Notes under the pieces: generated by a model
Database searches by the model: none
The model's input: only the letters and a program-made list of their open reading frames with translations
Told to the model about the DNA's origin: nothing
Assembly (NCBI GenBank): GCA_013214065.1
Contig: JABSPK010000004.1
Location: 248,001 to 312,000, forward strand
Reading direction: 5' to 3'
Length of the DNA: 64,000 nt
From: Flavobacteriaceae bacterium
Lineage (GTDB): Bacteria; Bacteroidota; Bacteroidia; Flavobacteriales; Flavobacteriaceae
Made by a program: the position numbers and the translations under genes
Shown here: piece after piece, positions 42,705-51,509 of the stretch
Layout: the number at the start of each line of letters is the position of its first letter
Numbering within the stretch: the stretch's first letter is position 1

Positions 42705-43667
42705 TTGGATTTCCAAGACGCCTTATTTATCGGAAAATCGTTCATGGAGGAACACACCTCCTTTTCTGAATTGGTAGAACGCATCGGGGTTGCCTTTGCT
42801 ACCGGTGCGGTCGTAGTACCGCCACGGCACCATCATGATTTCAAAAACCGGCCCGATGCACCCAACAATACCTTGCTTCTCATGCCAGCATGGACCTTGG
42901 GTCAAGACCTTGGGGTGAAGGTGGTTACGGTGAACCCGGAAAACTCCAAAAAAGGGATGCCGGCCATCCAAGGCAGCTATCTCTATATGGATGCCGCTTC
43001 CGGAACCCTGAAAGCGATTATGGACGCCAAAGTACTCACTGCGAAACGTACGGCAGCGGCCTCAGCCCTGGCTTCCACTTTTCTATCGAGATCTGATGCC
43101 AAATCCCTGCTGATGATCGGAACCGGCGCCTTATCGATAAACCTGATTTTGGCTCATGCTTCGGTACGACCATTGACTCAAATTTACGTTTGGGGCCGCG
43201 ATATTTCCAAAGCAGAAGCCATAGCCCAAGCGCTGGACGATGCCACATTTTCCATTGAAGCCGTAGCCACTATCGAATCGGTGCTTTCATCGGTCGATAT
43301 CGTTTCTTGTGCTACCCTTTCTCCTGACCCCTTAGTCTTTGGTACGCTATTGGTTCCGGGTCAGCATGTCGATTTAGTCGGTGCCTATAAACCCGATATG
43401 CGCGAATCGGATACCGATGTAATCACTGGATCGCAAGTGTATGTCGATTCCATGATGGCACTCGAAGAAGCCGGCGATCTCGCCATACCAATACGAAAGG
43501 GCATCATCGATGCTGCCCATATCAGAGCGGATTTGGCCGAATTGACCAGCGGTGCGAAACCAGGCCGCACCAATGATGGGGAGGTAACGGTTTTCAAGTC
43601 GGTCGGCCATGCCTTGGAAGATTTGGTGGCGGCCCAATATTATTATCAAAAATCCACCCATGGGTAA
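42705..43667 (+). CDS. ornithine cyclodeaminase/pyrroline-2-carboxylate reductase family protein
   Basis: 320 residues. Motifs of the family are VVVPPRHHHDF, VKVVTVNPENSKKGMPAIQG, DAKVLTAKRTAAASALAS, the dinucleotide site MIGTGALSINLILAH and VDSMMALEEAGDL. It starts with TTG 42705; no ATG is available. The partner downstream is a proline racemase-family gene overlapping by 8 bases. Paired in this way, such proteins reduce pyrroline-2-carboxylate to L-proline in trans-3-hydroxyproline use (known for LhpI); that assignment is inference here. Confidence 0.82.
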   Translation: MDFQDALFIGKSFMEEHTSFSELVERIGVAFATGAVVVPPRHHHDFKNRPDAPNNTLLLMPAWTLGQDLGVKVVTVNPENSKKGMPAIQGSYLYMDAASGTLKAIMDAKVLTAKRTAAASALASTFLSRSDAKSLLMIGTGALSINLILAHASVRPLTQIYVWGRDISKAEAIAQALDDATFSIEAVATIESVLSSVDIVSCATLSPDPLVFGTLLVPGQHVDLVGAYKPDMRESDTDVITGSQVYVDSMMALEEAGDLAIPIRKGIIDAAHIRADLAELTSGAKPGRTNDGEVTVFKSVGHALEDLVAAQYYYQKSTHG

Positions 43668-44727
43668 TACCTATTTGAATAGCAAAGGTTTTAGGCAACC
43701 TGACCTTCCTGATGATTGGTTGCAAATCAAAAGCATGGACCTCCATACGGGTGGTGAGCCTTTACGGGTGATTTTGGACGGTTTTCCGGAATTGCAAGGG
43801 AACAACGTTCTTGAGTATCGCAACGATTGTCTTTTGAACCACGATACCTTACGCCGTACCTTGATGTTCGAACCAAGGGGGCATGCCGATATGTACGGTT
43901 GCCTCTTGGTACCTCCAAATGATGTTACCGCTGATTTCGGTATCATCTTTATGCATAATGAAGGATATAGTACCATGTGCGGTCATGCCATTATCGCCAT
44001 TTCGGTCTTGGCCTTTACCCTAGGTTGGAAACCGATCCAAACAGGCACGAATACCTTGATTATCGATGCGCCATGCGGGCGGATCACTTCGTTTGTCGAT
44101 TTCGATGCCCAAAAAAACGTACAAAACGTGGCTTTTCACTGTGTGCCGAGTTTCGTACTGGCCTTGGATGCCCAAATCGAGCTACCCAGTTTGGGGACGG
44201 TCTGCTATGATCTGGCCTATGGAGGGGCTTTTTATGCCTATGTCGATTTGGCGAAGAACTCCCTGGGACTCGAACTCGGACCGGATCATGTAACACGGCT
44301 TATCGATGTCGGTATGCGTATCAAAAACGGGATCATCGCAAGCGAGAGGGTCATCGATCATCCCTTTGAATCCGAATTGGGGTTTCTTTACGGCACCATA
44401 TTCATCGATACCGCATCGAGAGCGGGCTTGCATAGTAAAAACGTCTGTATTTTCGCCGATGGTGAGGTAGACCGATGCCCAACGGGATCCGGGGTTTCAG
44501 GACGCATGGCCATTCATGATCTTCGAAACGAGATCCAATTGGACCAACCGATAGAAATCGAAAGTATTACGGGGTCTACCTTTAAAGGCAGTGTGGTCGA
44601 ACGCTTACCTTATGGTCCTTACCGGGCAGTCGTTCCCAAAGTCGAGGGAATGGCCTATATCACGGGCAGCCACACTTTCGTAGTCGATCCCAATGACCCA
44701 CTGAAAAACGGCTTCTTGGTGCGATAA
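43660..44727 (+). CDS. proline racemase family protein (hydroxyproline epimerase or dehydratase)
   Basis: 355 residues from ATG 43660. Family motifs are SMDLHTGGEPLRV, the first catalytic site STMCGHAIIA (Cys107) and the second site DRCPTGSGVSGRMA near 271. Both Cys are present. Racemases and 4-hydroxyproline epimerases use two Cys, while the characterised trans-3-hydroxyproline dehydratases I know replace one. The coupled reductase gene upstream argues for the dehydratase route, so the exact activity is open. Confidence 0.8.
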   Translation: MGNTYLNSKGFRQPDLPDDWLQIKSMDLHTGGEPLRVILDGFPELQGNNVLEYRNDCLLNHDTLRRTLMFEPRGHADMYGCLLVPPNDVTADFGIIFMHNEGYSTMCGHAIIAISVLAFTLGWKPIQTGTNTLIIDAPCGRITSFVDFDAQKNVQNVAFHCVPSFVLALDAQIELPSLGTVCYDLAYGGAFYAYVDLAKNSLGLELGPDHVTRLIDVGMRIKNGIIASERVIDHPFESELGFLYGTIFIDTASRAGLHSKNVCIFADGEVDRCPTGSGVSGRMAIHDLRNEIQLDQPIEIESITGSTFKGSVVERLPYGPYRAVVPKVEGMAYITGSHTFVVDPNDPLKNGFLVR

Positions 44728-44728
44728 G

Positions 44729-45922
44729 TTATTGGCCTACCGCTTTTTTAATCCGCGCAATGGCTTCGGTAATCTGGGCCTCAGAGGCCGCATAAGAAAT
44801 TCGGATACCTGTTCCGTTTCCGAAGGCATCACCAGTAACGGTGGCTACGTTAGCATGTTCTAAAAGGTACAAGGAGAAATCGGAAGCATTGTTGATGGTG
44901 ACCCCATTCAATTCCTTACCGAAAAAAGCCGAAATATTTGGAAACACATAAAAGGCCCCTTGGGGTTCATTGCATTCGAACCCTTCGATTTCGTTGAGCA
45001 ACGACAAGATCAATTCTCGTCTGTTTTTAAACTCATCCACCATATATTGCACGCGATCCGGGGATTCGGTCAAAGCGGTGATTACGGCACGCTGGGCGAT
45101 ACAATTCGCCCCACTGGTGACTTGGCCCTGCAATTTGTTTGAAGCTCTGGCGATATAACTAGGTGCACCGATGTAACCGATCCTCCACCCGGTCATGGCA
45201 AAAGCTTTGGCCACACCGTTCACGGTCACCGTGCGGTCATACATGTCTTCAAAGGAAGCCATGGAGGCGTGCGGCGTACCCCCATAGTTGATGTGCTCAT
45301 AGATTTCGTCACTGACCACGATGATCTGGGGGTGTTTTTGCAAGACATCGGCAAGTCCGCGCAATTCTTCTTTGCTATAAATCGAACCACTGGGGTTACA
45401 CGGCGAGCTGTACCAAAGCATTTTGGTTTTTGGGGTAATGGCCGCCTCCAGTTGTTCCGGTGTCATTTTGAAATCGTTTTCCAAGGTAGTGGCCACTTCG
45501 ACCGGCACCCCTCCCGTCAATTTTACGATGTCCGAATAGCTGACCCAATAAGGGCAAGGCAAGATCACTTCGTCTCCGACGTTCAAACAAGCTTGGGCGA
45601 CATTGTACAGGGCTTGTTTCGCCCCAGTGGACACGACGATCTGTGAAGGTTCGTAATCGAGCCCATTATCGCGTTTGAATTTGGTGATGATCGCTTCCTT
45701 AAGTTCCACATAGCCGTCTACCGGAGTATACGAGTTGTAATTGTCGTCTACGGCCTGCTTCGCTGCTTCCTTAATGAAATCGGGAGTGTTGAAATCGGGT
45801 TCCCCCAAACTCAGTCCGATGATGTCCTTTCCCTCGGCTCGTAATTCCCTGGCCTTTGCGGCCATAGCTAGGGTGGCCGAAGGCACTAAACTATTAATGC
45901 GGTCAGAAAGTCGGTTGTCCAT
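44729..45922 (-). CDS. aspartate-type aminotransferase (class I/II PLP enzyme)
   Basis: 397 residues. Motifs: GLSLGEPDFNTPDFIKEAA, VVSTGAKQALYNVAQA, SPCNPSGSIYSKEEL, VVSDEIYEHINYGG and the PLP lysine in NGVAKAFAMTGWRIGY. It most resembles the thermophile-type aspartate aminotransferase that converts aspartate and 2-oxoglutarate to oxaloacetate and glutamate. It follows the desaturase gene by 13 bases. Confidence 0.93.
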   Translation of the reverse strand: MDNRLSDRINSLVPSATLAMAAKARELRAEGKDIIGLSLGEPDFNTPDFIKEAAKQAVDDNYNSYTPVDGYVELKEAIITKFKRDNGLDYEPSQIVVSTGAKQALYNVAQACLNVGDEVILPCPYWVSYSDIVKLTGGVPVEVATTLENDFKMTPEQLEAAITPKTKMLWYSSPCNPSGSIYSKEELRGLADVLQKHPQIIVVSDEIYEHINYGGTPHASMASFEDMYDRTVTVNGVAKAFAMTGWRIGYIGAPSYIARASNKLQGQVTSGANCIAQRAVITALTESPDRVQYMVDEFKNRRELILSLLNEIEGFECNEPQGAFYVFPNISAFFGKELNGVTINNASDFSLYLLEHANVATVTGDAFGNGTGIRISYAASEAQITEAIARIKKAVGQ

Positions 45923-45935
45923 AAGTCGTGGTTTG

Positions 45936-47036
45936 CTAGTATTGCAAAACGGGCTGTTTGCCCAGTTCTTTCAAGTGTTTGAAGTGCGAAATTATAGCTT
46001 TTCTGGTAGTTTTATATTCATTGTACGGCAAATTAAATTCCTTGGCCGTCTGTTTCACAATTTTCGAAATTTTTGTGTAATGGATGTGACTGATGTTCGG
46101 GAAGATATGATGTTCGACCTGATGGTTCAGACCACCGGTAAACCAGTTGACGATCCGGTTTTTGGTGCCGAAATTGACCGTAGTGAACAGTTGGTGGATC
46201 GCCCAGGTATTTTTCATGGTTCCGCTTTCATCAGGCAATGGGGTATCGGCATCATCAACGATATGGGCCAATTGGAAGATGACGCTCAAGATCACTCCGG
46301 CAACATAGTGCATGATGAAGAATCCTAATAATACTTGCCACCAAGGTGCATCGACGAAAACCATCGGCAAAACGATCCAAACCGTGATATAAATCAATTT
46401 GGTCACTACCAAGGTGCTCCAATTGATCACCGGATTCGGCAATTTACCATATGACAGTTTGCGCTTCATATAGCGGTACATCTGTTGAAAGTCAGTCGTA
46501 ATCGCCCAGTTGAAGGTCAATAGGCCATACAGCAATATGGAATAATAATGCTGGAACTTGTGGTGTTTGCGCCATTCGGCATGCTTGGAGAACCGAAGGA
46601 TGCGACCCGCTTCCATATCTTCGTCATGCTCATGGATATTCGTATAGGTGTGGTGTAGCACGTTGTGCTGTACCTGCCAATTGTAAACATTGCCAGCAAG
46701 GATGTAGATGCTGCTTCCCATCAATTTGTTTACCCATTTTTTATTGGAATACGAACCGTGGTTGCCGTCATGCATGACGTTCATACCCACACCGGCCATG
46801 CCGACACCCATGGTGATGGTCAGTAACATATAGGCCCAGAAAGGGAGGTCTAAAGTGAGAATGAGAAAATAGGGGGTCAAGAAAATCGCGAACATAACGA
46901 TGGTCTTGAGGTGTAGTTTCCAATTCCCCGTTTTTTTGATCTTATTTTCGTTAAAATAGGTGTTGACCCTTTTGTTGAGTGTTCTGAAGAATTGGGCGGA
47001 ATCTTTTCTTGAGAATCGGATGGTCTCCTTTTCCAT
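45936..47036 (-). CDS. membrane fatty acid desaturase
   Basis: 366 residues from ATG 47036. Four or so membrane helices and the three His boxes of acyl-CoA/acyl-lipid desaturases: MHDGNHGSY, HNVLHHTYTN and NHQVEHHIFPN. The last box with Q in front is typical of front-end (delta-5/6 type) desaturases, though no cytochrome b5 domain is fused. It introduces a double bond into a fatty acyl chain. The longer frame to 47063 lies on the promoter. Confidence 0.9.
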   Translation of the reverse strand: MEKETIRFSRKDSAQFFRTLNKRVNTYFNENKIKKTGNWKLHLKTIVMFAIFLTPYFLILTLDLPFWAYMLLTITMGVGMAGVGMNVMHDGNHGSYSNKKWVNKLMGSSIYILAGNVYNWQVQHNVLHHTYTNIHEHDEDMEAGRILRFSKHAEWRKHHKFQHYYSILLYGLLTFNWAITTDFQQMYRYMKRKLSYGKLPNPVINWSTLVVTKLIYITVWIVLPMVFVDAPWWQVLLGFFIMHYVAGVILSVIFQLAHIVDDADTPLPDESGTMKNTWAIHQLFTTVNFGTKNRIVNWFTGGLNHQVEHHIFPNISHIHYTKISKIVKQTAKEFNLPYNEYKTTRKAIISHFKHLKELGKQPVLQY

Positions 47037-47050
47037 AAAATTATTTTTTA

Positions 47051-47058
47051 CAAAGGTA
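47051..47058 (-). promoter_or_regulatory. -7 promoter box of the desaturase gene
   Basis: TACCTTTG on the minus strand fits TAnnTTTG and ends 14 bases before the ATG, leaving a leader of under 10 nt. Confidence 0.6.
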
Positions 47059-47118
47059 ACCAAACCTGCAGTGGGAAGGCCACCATTTTGAAAACGGTTG
47101 TAAGGTACCTAAAAGTAT

Positions 47119-47126
47119 TATTTTTG
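47119..47126 (+). promoter_or_regulatory. -7 promoter box of rsmG
   Basis: TATTTTTG on the plus strand fits TAnnTTTG and ends 20 bases before the rsmG ATG. Confidence 0.55.
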
Positions 47127-47146
47127 GCCAAAATAACAATTGGTCG

Positions 47147-47770
47147 ATGAATGCAGCCCTAGTTTATGAATATTTTACCACTCTAAACGACGTTCAAAAA
47201 ACCCAATTCGAGCGATTGGCCGGACTCTACAAGGATTGGAACCAAAAGATCAATGTCGTTTCAAGGAAGGATATCGAAGAGCTATACCTGAGGCATGTGC
47301 TCCATTCTTTGGGTATTGCCAAGGTACAGCGGTTCAATGAAGGCGCCGATGTGCTTGACGTAGGTACCGGCGGGGGGTTTCCGGGTATTCCGTTGGCCAT
47401 CCTGTTTCCAAAGACACGATTTACTTTAGTCGATTCCATCGGTAAGAAAATAAAGGTGGTCGAAGAAGTCAAAGAAGGACTGGGTCTTGAGAACGTAACT
47501 ACTTTTCATGGCCGGGTCGAAGCACATCATGGAAAGTTCGATTTCATCGTGAGCCGGGCCGTGGCCGCCATGCCGACCTTTGTGCACTGGACCGAAGGAA
47601 AACTCAAAAAACGCTCGCTTCACGAACGCAAAAACGGTATTCTGTACTTGAAAGGAGGGGATTTGACCGAGGAGCTTGCCAACTTCCCCGAGGCGGAGAT
47701 TTTTGATCTAAAGGACTTTTTCAAGGAAGATTTTTTCGACACGAAGAAAGTAGTGTATCTCGCCCAATAG
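47147..47770 (+). CDS. rsmG: 16S rRNA m7G527 methyltransferase
   Basis: 207 residues. SAM-binding block DVLDVGTGGGFPGIPLAILFP, then FTLVDSIGKKIKVVEEV and FDFIVSRAVAAMPTF, all typical of RsmG/GidB. It methylates G527 of 16S rRNA. It is a single-gene unit, with a shared terminator after it. Confidence 0.95.
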   Translation: MNAALVYEYFTTLNDVQKTQFERLAGLYKDWNQKINVVSRKDIEELYLRHVLHSLGIAKVQRFNEGADVLDVGTGGGFPGIPLAILFPKTRFTLVDSIGKKIKVVEEVKEGLGLENVTTFHGRVEAHHGKFDFIVSRAVAAMPTFVHWTEGKLKKRSLHERKNGILYLKGGDLTEELANFPEAEIFDLKDFFKEDFFDTKKVVYLAQ

Positions 47771-47795
47771 TGGGCCAGCTCCCTTAAGACATAAA

Positions 47796-47817
47796 AAAAG
47801 CCCCAAACGGGGCTTTT
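47796..47817. terminator. bidirectional terminator after rsmG and the DinB gene
   Basis: AAAAGCCCC and GGGGCTTTT form a 9-bp stem with a 4-nt loop. The minus strand has a longer T run (TTTTTTT), which favours the DinB transcript. Confidence 0.9.
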
Positions 47818-47821
47818 GCGA

Positions 47822-48340
47822 TTATTGTTGTTGGCTCCAAGGCGGTACCACACCGTTTGAGCGCGCATAGGCGATCAATTGGCCTTTGTGTTCCCCATTG
47901 TGCTCCATCAAGACCAGCAAACCACCAAGCATGTTCATTTTTGCAAAGCCGAAATCGACTTCTTCCCCGAGCTTTCCGGTTTCGACCAGGTCGATTTTTT
48001 CCAAAACGAAGGCATTCGATTTTTTCAAGGCAGCAATGACGTTGGCTTTACCTGTAATTTTCCCCAAGGCCATCATATCGACATCTTCAGGTGGCGGAAA
48101 GCCCATTTTGGATGCTAAAAAGTAATTGCCTCCCGCAACGTGCATCAAGGCTTCGCCAACGGAATTGACACCATCCATCGGCCGCCAATCGTATTGGTCT
48201 TCGGAAAAGGCTTCGGCCAGTTGAATGACCTGACCTTGATTTTGGGTCAAAATTCCTTTAATCGTATTCTGAACCATAGCGTCTTGGGCGAGAAGACCAC
48301 TAGTGATCATGGTTAGAACAAGTACTGCAAATTTTTTCAT
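47822..48340 (-). CDS. exported DinB-family protein
   Basis: 172 residues from ATG 48340 with a signal peptide (LVLTMITSGLLAQD). The DinB fold shows as DQYDWRPMDGVNSVGEALMHVAGGNYF and GLLVLMEHNGEHKGQLIAYARSNG, with the metal-binding His in HVAG and EHNGEH. Many exported DinB proteins in this phylum have no assigned role. It is not closely similar to the DinB-like gene at 21717. Confidence 0.85.
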   Translation of the reverse strand: MKKFAVLVLTMITSGLLAQDAMVQNTIKGILTQNQGQVIQLAEAFSEDQYDWRPMDGVNSVGEALMHVAGGNYFLASKMGFPPPEDVDMMALGKITGKANVIAALKKSNAFVLEKIDLVETGKLGEEVDFGFAKMNMLGGLLVLMEHNGEHKGQLIAYARSNGVVPPWSQQQ

Positions 48341-48442
48341 TGTGATTGTGTTAGATTGCGTGTCACTGATTTTCAGCGAACCACCCAAAAATAGGGATTA
48401 ATCGTATTGAAGCTGTCTTTTTTTGAAGGGAAATTCGGCGAA

Positions 48443-49315
48443 TCAATCGAGGCCCGCTTTTGAATCCCCGTACCATGGGAGTGAAGGGTCGGGACGCAAC
48501 AATCCGGGGTCGAAATTGTCAAAGGCCATACTATCGACCGCTATTTTATGGATCCACCGGCTCGTTTTTTTTAAGTGGTTTGATTGGATGATCAATTCGC
48601 GGGGATAGGTAGTTCCTGTCGCATCCTTATGGAAGCTTTCGAACCGTATCGAACCGTATTGGCTTTTTGGAACGGGGAATTTGAGGTCCCTGATCGTAAA
48701 GTTGGCAAACCGAAGCACCTTGGTTTCGGTATCGAAGTATAGCAAGTATTGGTCATTTTCCGGATGGGGGGCAAGCTGCTTCCAGCTGGCCAATACCAGT
48801 TCGTATCGGCGTCCTTCGAATTCCGTACTGCCCGCGTATTTTAAGATCGGTGCGTTGTGCAAACGTAAGGGGAGTTCAAAGAAATATTGGATTGCGGTCA
48901 GGCCAAAGACCAATTTTGGACGGTTTTTGAATCGGGTGGCACCCTCGTTTTCAAAACGATACGCTTTATGCGATTGCACGCCGTAGGTTCGATTCCGTCG
49001 CGTTTCGGTATACCGCAATTGTCCATCGAATGACCGGGTGCGATAGCGTAGTTCCATCGCTTTGTTGTCTTTCGGAAGGGGGTTAGACCATGCCAAGTAG
49101 CTGCGCCAATCATCCTTGGCCCAGACGGTATAGACCGTCGACGCGGCCAGTTGTTTGTAATAGGGTTGGGTCAGGGCTTCATCGAGTATCGCGAGGGCCT
49201 TTGGGTCACGATCCCTTTCAAGGTCGGCTAGGTCGGGGGTTCGAAGATCGGCAAGTTTACAGGCCGAAAGGCAACCCACTATCACCAGTGCTAAGAAGAC
49301 GTTTTTATGGTCCAA
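48443..49315 (-). CDS. hypothetical lipoprotein
   Basis: 290 residues beginning with a TTG at 49315 (no ATG fits). A signal sequence ends in a lipobox (VGCLSAC), then a mixed alpha/beta domain with DWRSYLAWSNPLPKDNKAMELRYRTRSFDG and YLLYFDTETKVLRFANFTIRDL. The latter resembles the beta-strand pairs of LolA/LppX-like carriers, but this is weak. A TATTTTG sequence overlaps the start. No function assigned. Confidence 0.65.
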   Translation of the reverse strand: MDHKNVFLALVIVGCLSACKLADLRTPDLADLERDRDPKALAILDEALTQPYYKQLAASTVYTVWAKDDWRSYLAWSNPLPKDNKAMELRYRTRSFDGQLRYTETRRNRTYGVQSHKAYRFENEGATRFKNRPKLVFGLTAIQYFFELPLRLHNAPILKYAGSTEFEGRRYELVLASWKQLAPHPENDQYLLYFDTETKVLRFANFTIRDLKFPVPKSQYGSIRFESFHKDATGTTYPRELIIQSNHLKKTSRWIHKIAVDSMAFDNFDPGLLRPDPSLPWYGDSKAGLD

Positions 49316-49375
49316 AATAGGCTTTATTGCCTAAGACGATTTTCTTTTCCATTGCTTACATCAAGTGAAGAAAAA

Positions 49376-49403
49376 CGACCTTGAACAATGAAGCTCAAGG
49401 TCG
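49376..49403 (-). terminator. terminator of pruA
   Basis: CGACCTTGA and TCAAGGTCG form a 9-bp stem with a 10-nt loop, and TTTTTC follows on the minus strand, 14 bases after the pruA stop. Confidence 0.88.
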
Positions 49404-49416
49404 TGCGTTGATGTGC

Positions 49417-51045
49417 TTACCCTAAAAATGGATATCGGTAGTCTTCAGGGGTTACGAAGGTTTCTTTGATCAATCGTGGTGAAACCCAACGCAAGAGGTT
49501 TTGCGCCGATCCGGCTTTGTCATTGGTTCCAGATGCCCGAGCACCGCCGAACGGCTGTTGGCCGACAACGGCCCCGGTCGGTTTGTCATTGATGTAGAAG
49601 TTACCTGCGCAGTTCTGCAAGGCTTTGGTGGCTTCATCGATCGCATAACGGTCAGTGGCCAAAACCGCACCGGTCAAGGCGTACTCCGATGTGCCGTCGA
49701 CCAACTCCAAAGTTTGGCTCCAATCGGCATCTTCATAGACATAGACGGTGACTACAGGGCCGAAGAGCTCGGTACACATGGTGGTATACTTCGGGTCTTT
49801 GGCCAAAATGACCGTGGGTTCGATGAAATAACCTTTTGATTTATCATAACCGCCACCAACGACGATTTCAGCGTTCGAATCTGCTTTTGCCCCATCGATA
49901 TAGCTGGCCAATTTATCAAAGGAGCCTTCGTGTATCACGGCTGTGATGAAATTCGACATGTCTTCAGGCGATCCCGGCTTGTTGAAGCTCTCAACATCTT
50001 TTTTGACGGCCTGTAATATCGTATCGGCTGTCGATTTTGGGAGGTACACCCTGGAAGCCGCACTACATTTCTGGCCTTGGAATTCGAAAGCTCCACGGGT
50101 AATGGCCGTAGCAACCTGTTGTGGTTTTGCAGAGGGGTGGGCAATGATAAAATCTTTACCACCGGTTTCGCCCACGATCCTTGGGTAGGTTTTGTAGGTG
50201 TGGATGTTGGTTCCGATCTGTTTCCAAAGTTCCTTGAATACATGCGTCGATCCGGTAAAGTGAAGTCCGGAAAAGTCAGGACTGGACAATACCGTTTCCG
50301 TAATCATCACAGGGTCACCCATGACCATATTGATAACACCATCGGGCAATCCGGCCTCTTTAAATACGTCCATGATGACTTTGGCTGAAAACACCTGGCT
50401 GTCACTGGGTTTCCACAATACGACGTTACCCATCATCGCGGCACTTGCAGGAAGGTTTCCTGCGATAGCGGTAAAATTAAAGGGGGTAATGGCGTATACG
50501 AAACCTTCTAGGGGGCGGTATTCGACCCGGTTCCAAATGCCTTCTGCCGAATCCGGTTGTTCTTCATAGATCTGGCTCATGAATTCTACGTTAAAACGCA
50601 AAAAATCGATGAACTCACAGGCGGCATCGATTTCGGCTTGGTGAATGGTTTTTGATTGGGCGATCATCGTAGCGGCATTGATTTTCGCACGGTAAGGCCC
50701 AGCGATCAATTCGGCTGCCTTCAAAAATATCGCCGCACGCTGTTCCCAGGTCAAATCGGCCCATGCTGTTCGGGCTTGCAAGCAATTCGCAATCGCTTTT
50801 TCAGTCAAGGCTTTGTCTGCGGTATGATAGGTGCCGACCACATGTTGATGGTCGTGCGGGGGTGACATCGGTTTGGTCGCGCCGGTTTTGACGGCTTCCG
50901 GTCCGATATAGAGCGGTACCTCTACCTCACCGTTGAAATAGGCTTTGTATTGGTGCAGTACGGCTTCCCTTTCCGGGGTGCCGGGTGCATAATTTTTAAC
51001 GGGTTCATTGATCGCTGTAGGAACATGAAAAAAACCTTTACCCAT
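49417..51045 (-). CDS. pruA: L-glutamate gamma-semialdehyde dehydrogenase
   Basis: 542 residues, the type of delta-1-pyrroline-5-carboxylate dehydrogenase found as a separate protein in Bacteroidota and eukaryotes. Motifs: EGFVYAITPFNFTAIAGNLP, FTGSTHVFKELW, YPRIVGETGGKDFI (catalytic Glu) and AFEFQGQKCSAASRVYLP (catalytic Cys). It oxidises glutamate semialdehyde to glutamate with NAD+, the second step of proline use. It stands alone between a promoter box and a terminator. Confidence 0.96.
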   Translation of the reverse strand: MGKGFFHVPTAINEPVKNYAPGTPEREAVLHQYKAYFNGEVEVPLYIGPEAVKTGATKPMSPPHDHQHVVGTYHTADKALTEKAIANCLQARTAWADLTWEQRAAIFLKAAELIAGPYRAKINAATMIAQSKTIHQAEIDAACEFIDFLRFNVEFMSQIYEEQPDSAEGIWNRVEYRPLEGFVYAITPFNFTAIAGNLPASAAMMGNVVLWKPSDSQVFSAKVIMDVFKEAGLPDGVINMVMGDPVMITETVLSSPDFSGLHFTGSTHVFKELWKQIGTNIHTYKTYPRIVGETGGKDFIIAHPSAKPQQVATAITRGAFEFQGQKCSAASRVYLPKSTADTILQAVKKDVESFNKPGSPEDMSNFITAVIHEGSFDKLASYIDGAKADSNAEIVVGGGYDKSKGYFIEPTVILAKDPKYTTMCTELFGPVVTVYVYEDADWSQTLELVDGTSEYALTGAVLATDRYAIDEATKALQNCAGNFYINDKPTGAVVGQQPFGGARASGTNDKAGSAQNLLRWVSPRLIKETFVTPEDYRYPFLG

Positions 51046-51076
51046 GGTCGAAATTTTATTAAGATTAGAATTTCGG

Positions 51077-51084
51077 CAAAGGTA
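51077..51084 (-). promoter_or_regulatory. -7 promoter box of pruA
   Basis: TACCTTTG on the minus strand fits TAnnTTTG, 31 bases before the pruA ATG. Confidence 0.65.
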
Positions 51085-51121
51085 ACGAAACCGTTTTCGA
51101 ATTTAAAGGATGTGCCTAGGT

Positions 51122-51508
51122 TTAGTTCTGCGCGAAAGGAGCGGCGAACTTGAAGGTCGGTACTTCGACGACGAACTCTTCGGAGGATACCAAATTGACC
51201 ATCTCGTAATGTCCTTTCATCGCACCAATGGGTGAAGCCAAAAGGGCCCCTGAACTGTAGGTATGTGATTTACCCGGTTTGATGACCGGTTTCTTGCCGA
51301 TCACCCCTTCACCATCGATGGTCTCCATCTCTTTCAACGAATCGAAAATGTCCCAATGCCTCAAGGTGAGCTGCATGGGCTCTTTGCATTGGTTTTCAAT
51401 GGTAATGGTATAGCCGAAGGCATAGTGCATTTTGTAGTTCTTGAAGAAGGTACCTTCAAAACTGGTCTGCACCGATACTTTGATTCCTTTGGTAACTTGT
51501 GTGATCAT
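51122..51508 (-). CDS. apaG: ApaG (DUF525) protein
   Basis: 128 residues, the usual ApaG length, with a fibronectin-like fold. Conserved parts are HYAFGYTITIENQCKEPMQLTLRHWDIFDS, DGEGVIGKKPVIKPGKSHTYSSGALLASPIGAMKGHYEMV. It is linked in enterobacteria to Co2+/Mg2+ resistance; the mechanism is unclear. It starts one base after the DUF3667 stop. Confidence 0.94.
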   Translation of the reverse strand: MITQVTKGIKVSVQTSFEGTFFKNYKMHYAFGYTITIENQCKEPMQLTLRHWDIFDSLKEMETIDGEGVIGKKPVIKPGKSHTYSSGALLASPIGAMKGHYEMVNLVSSEEFVVEVPTFKFAAPFAQN

Positions 51509-51509
51509 A

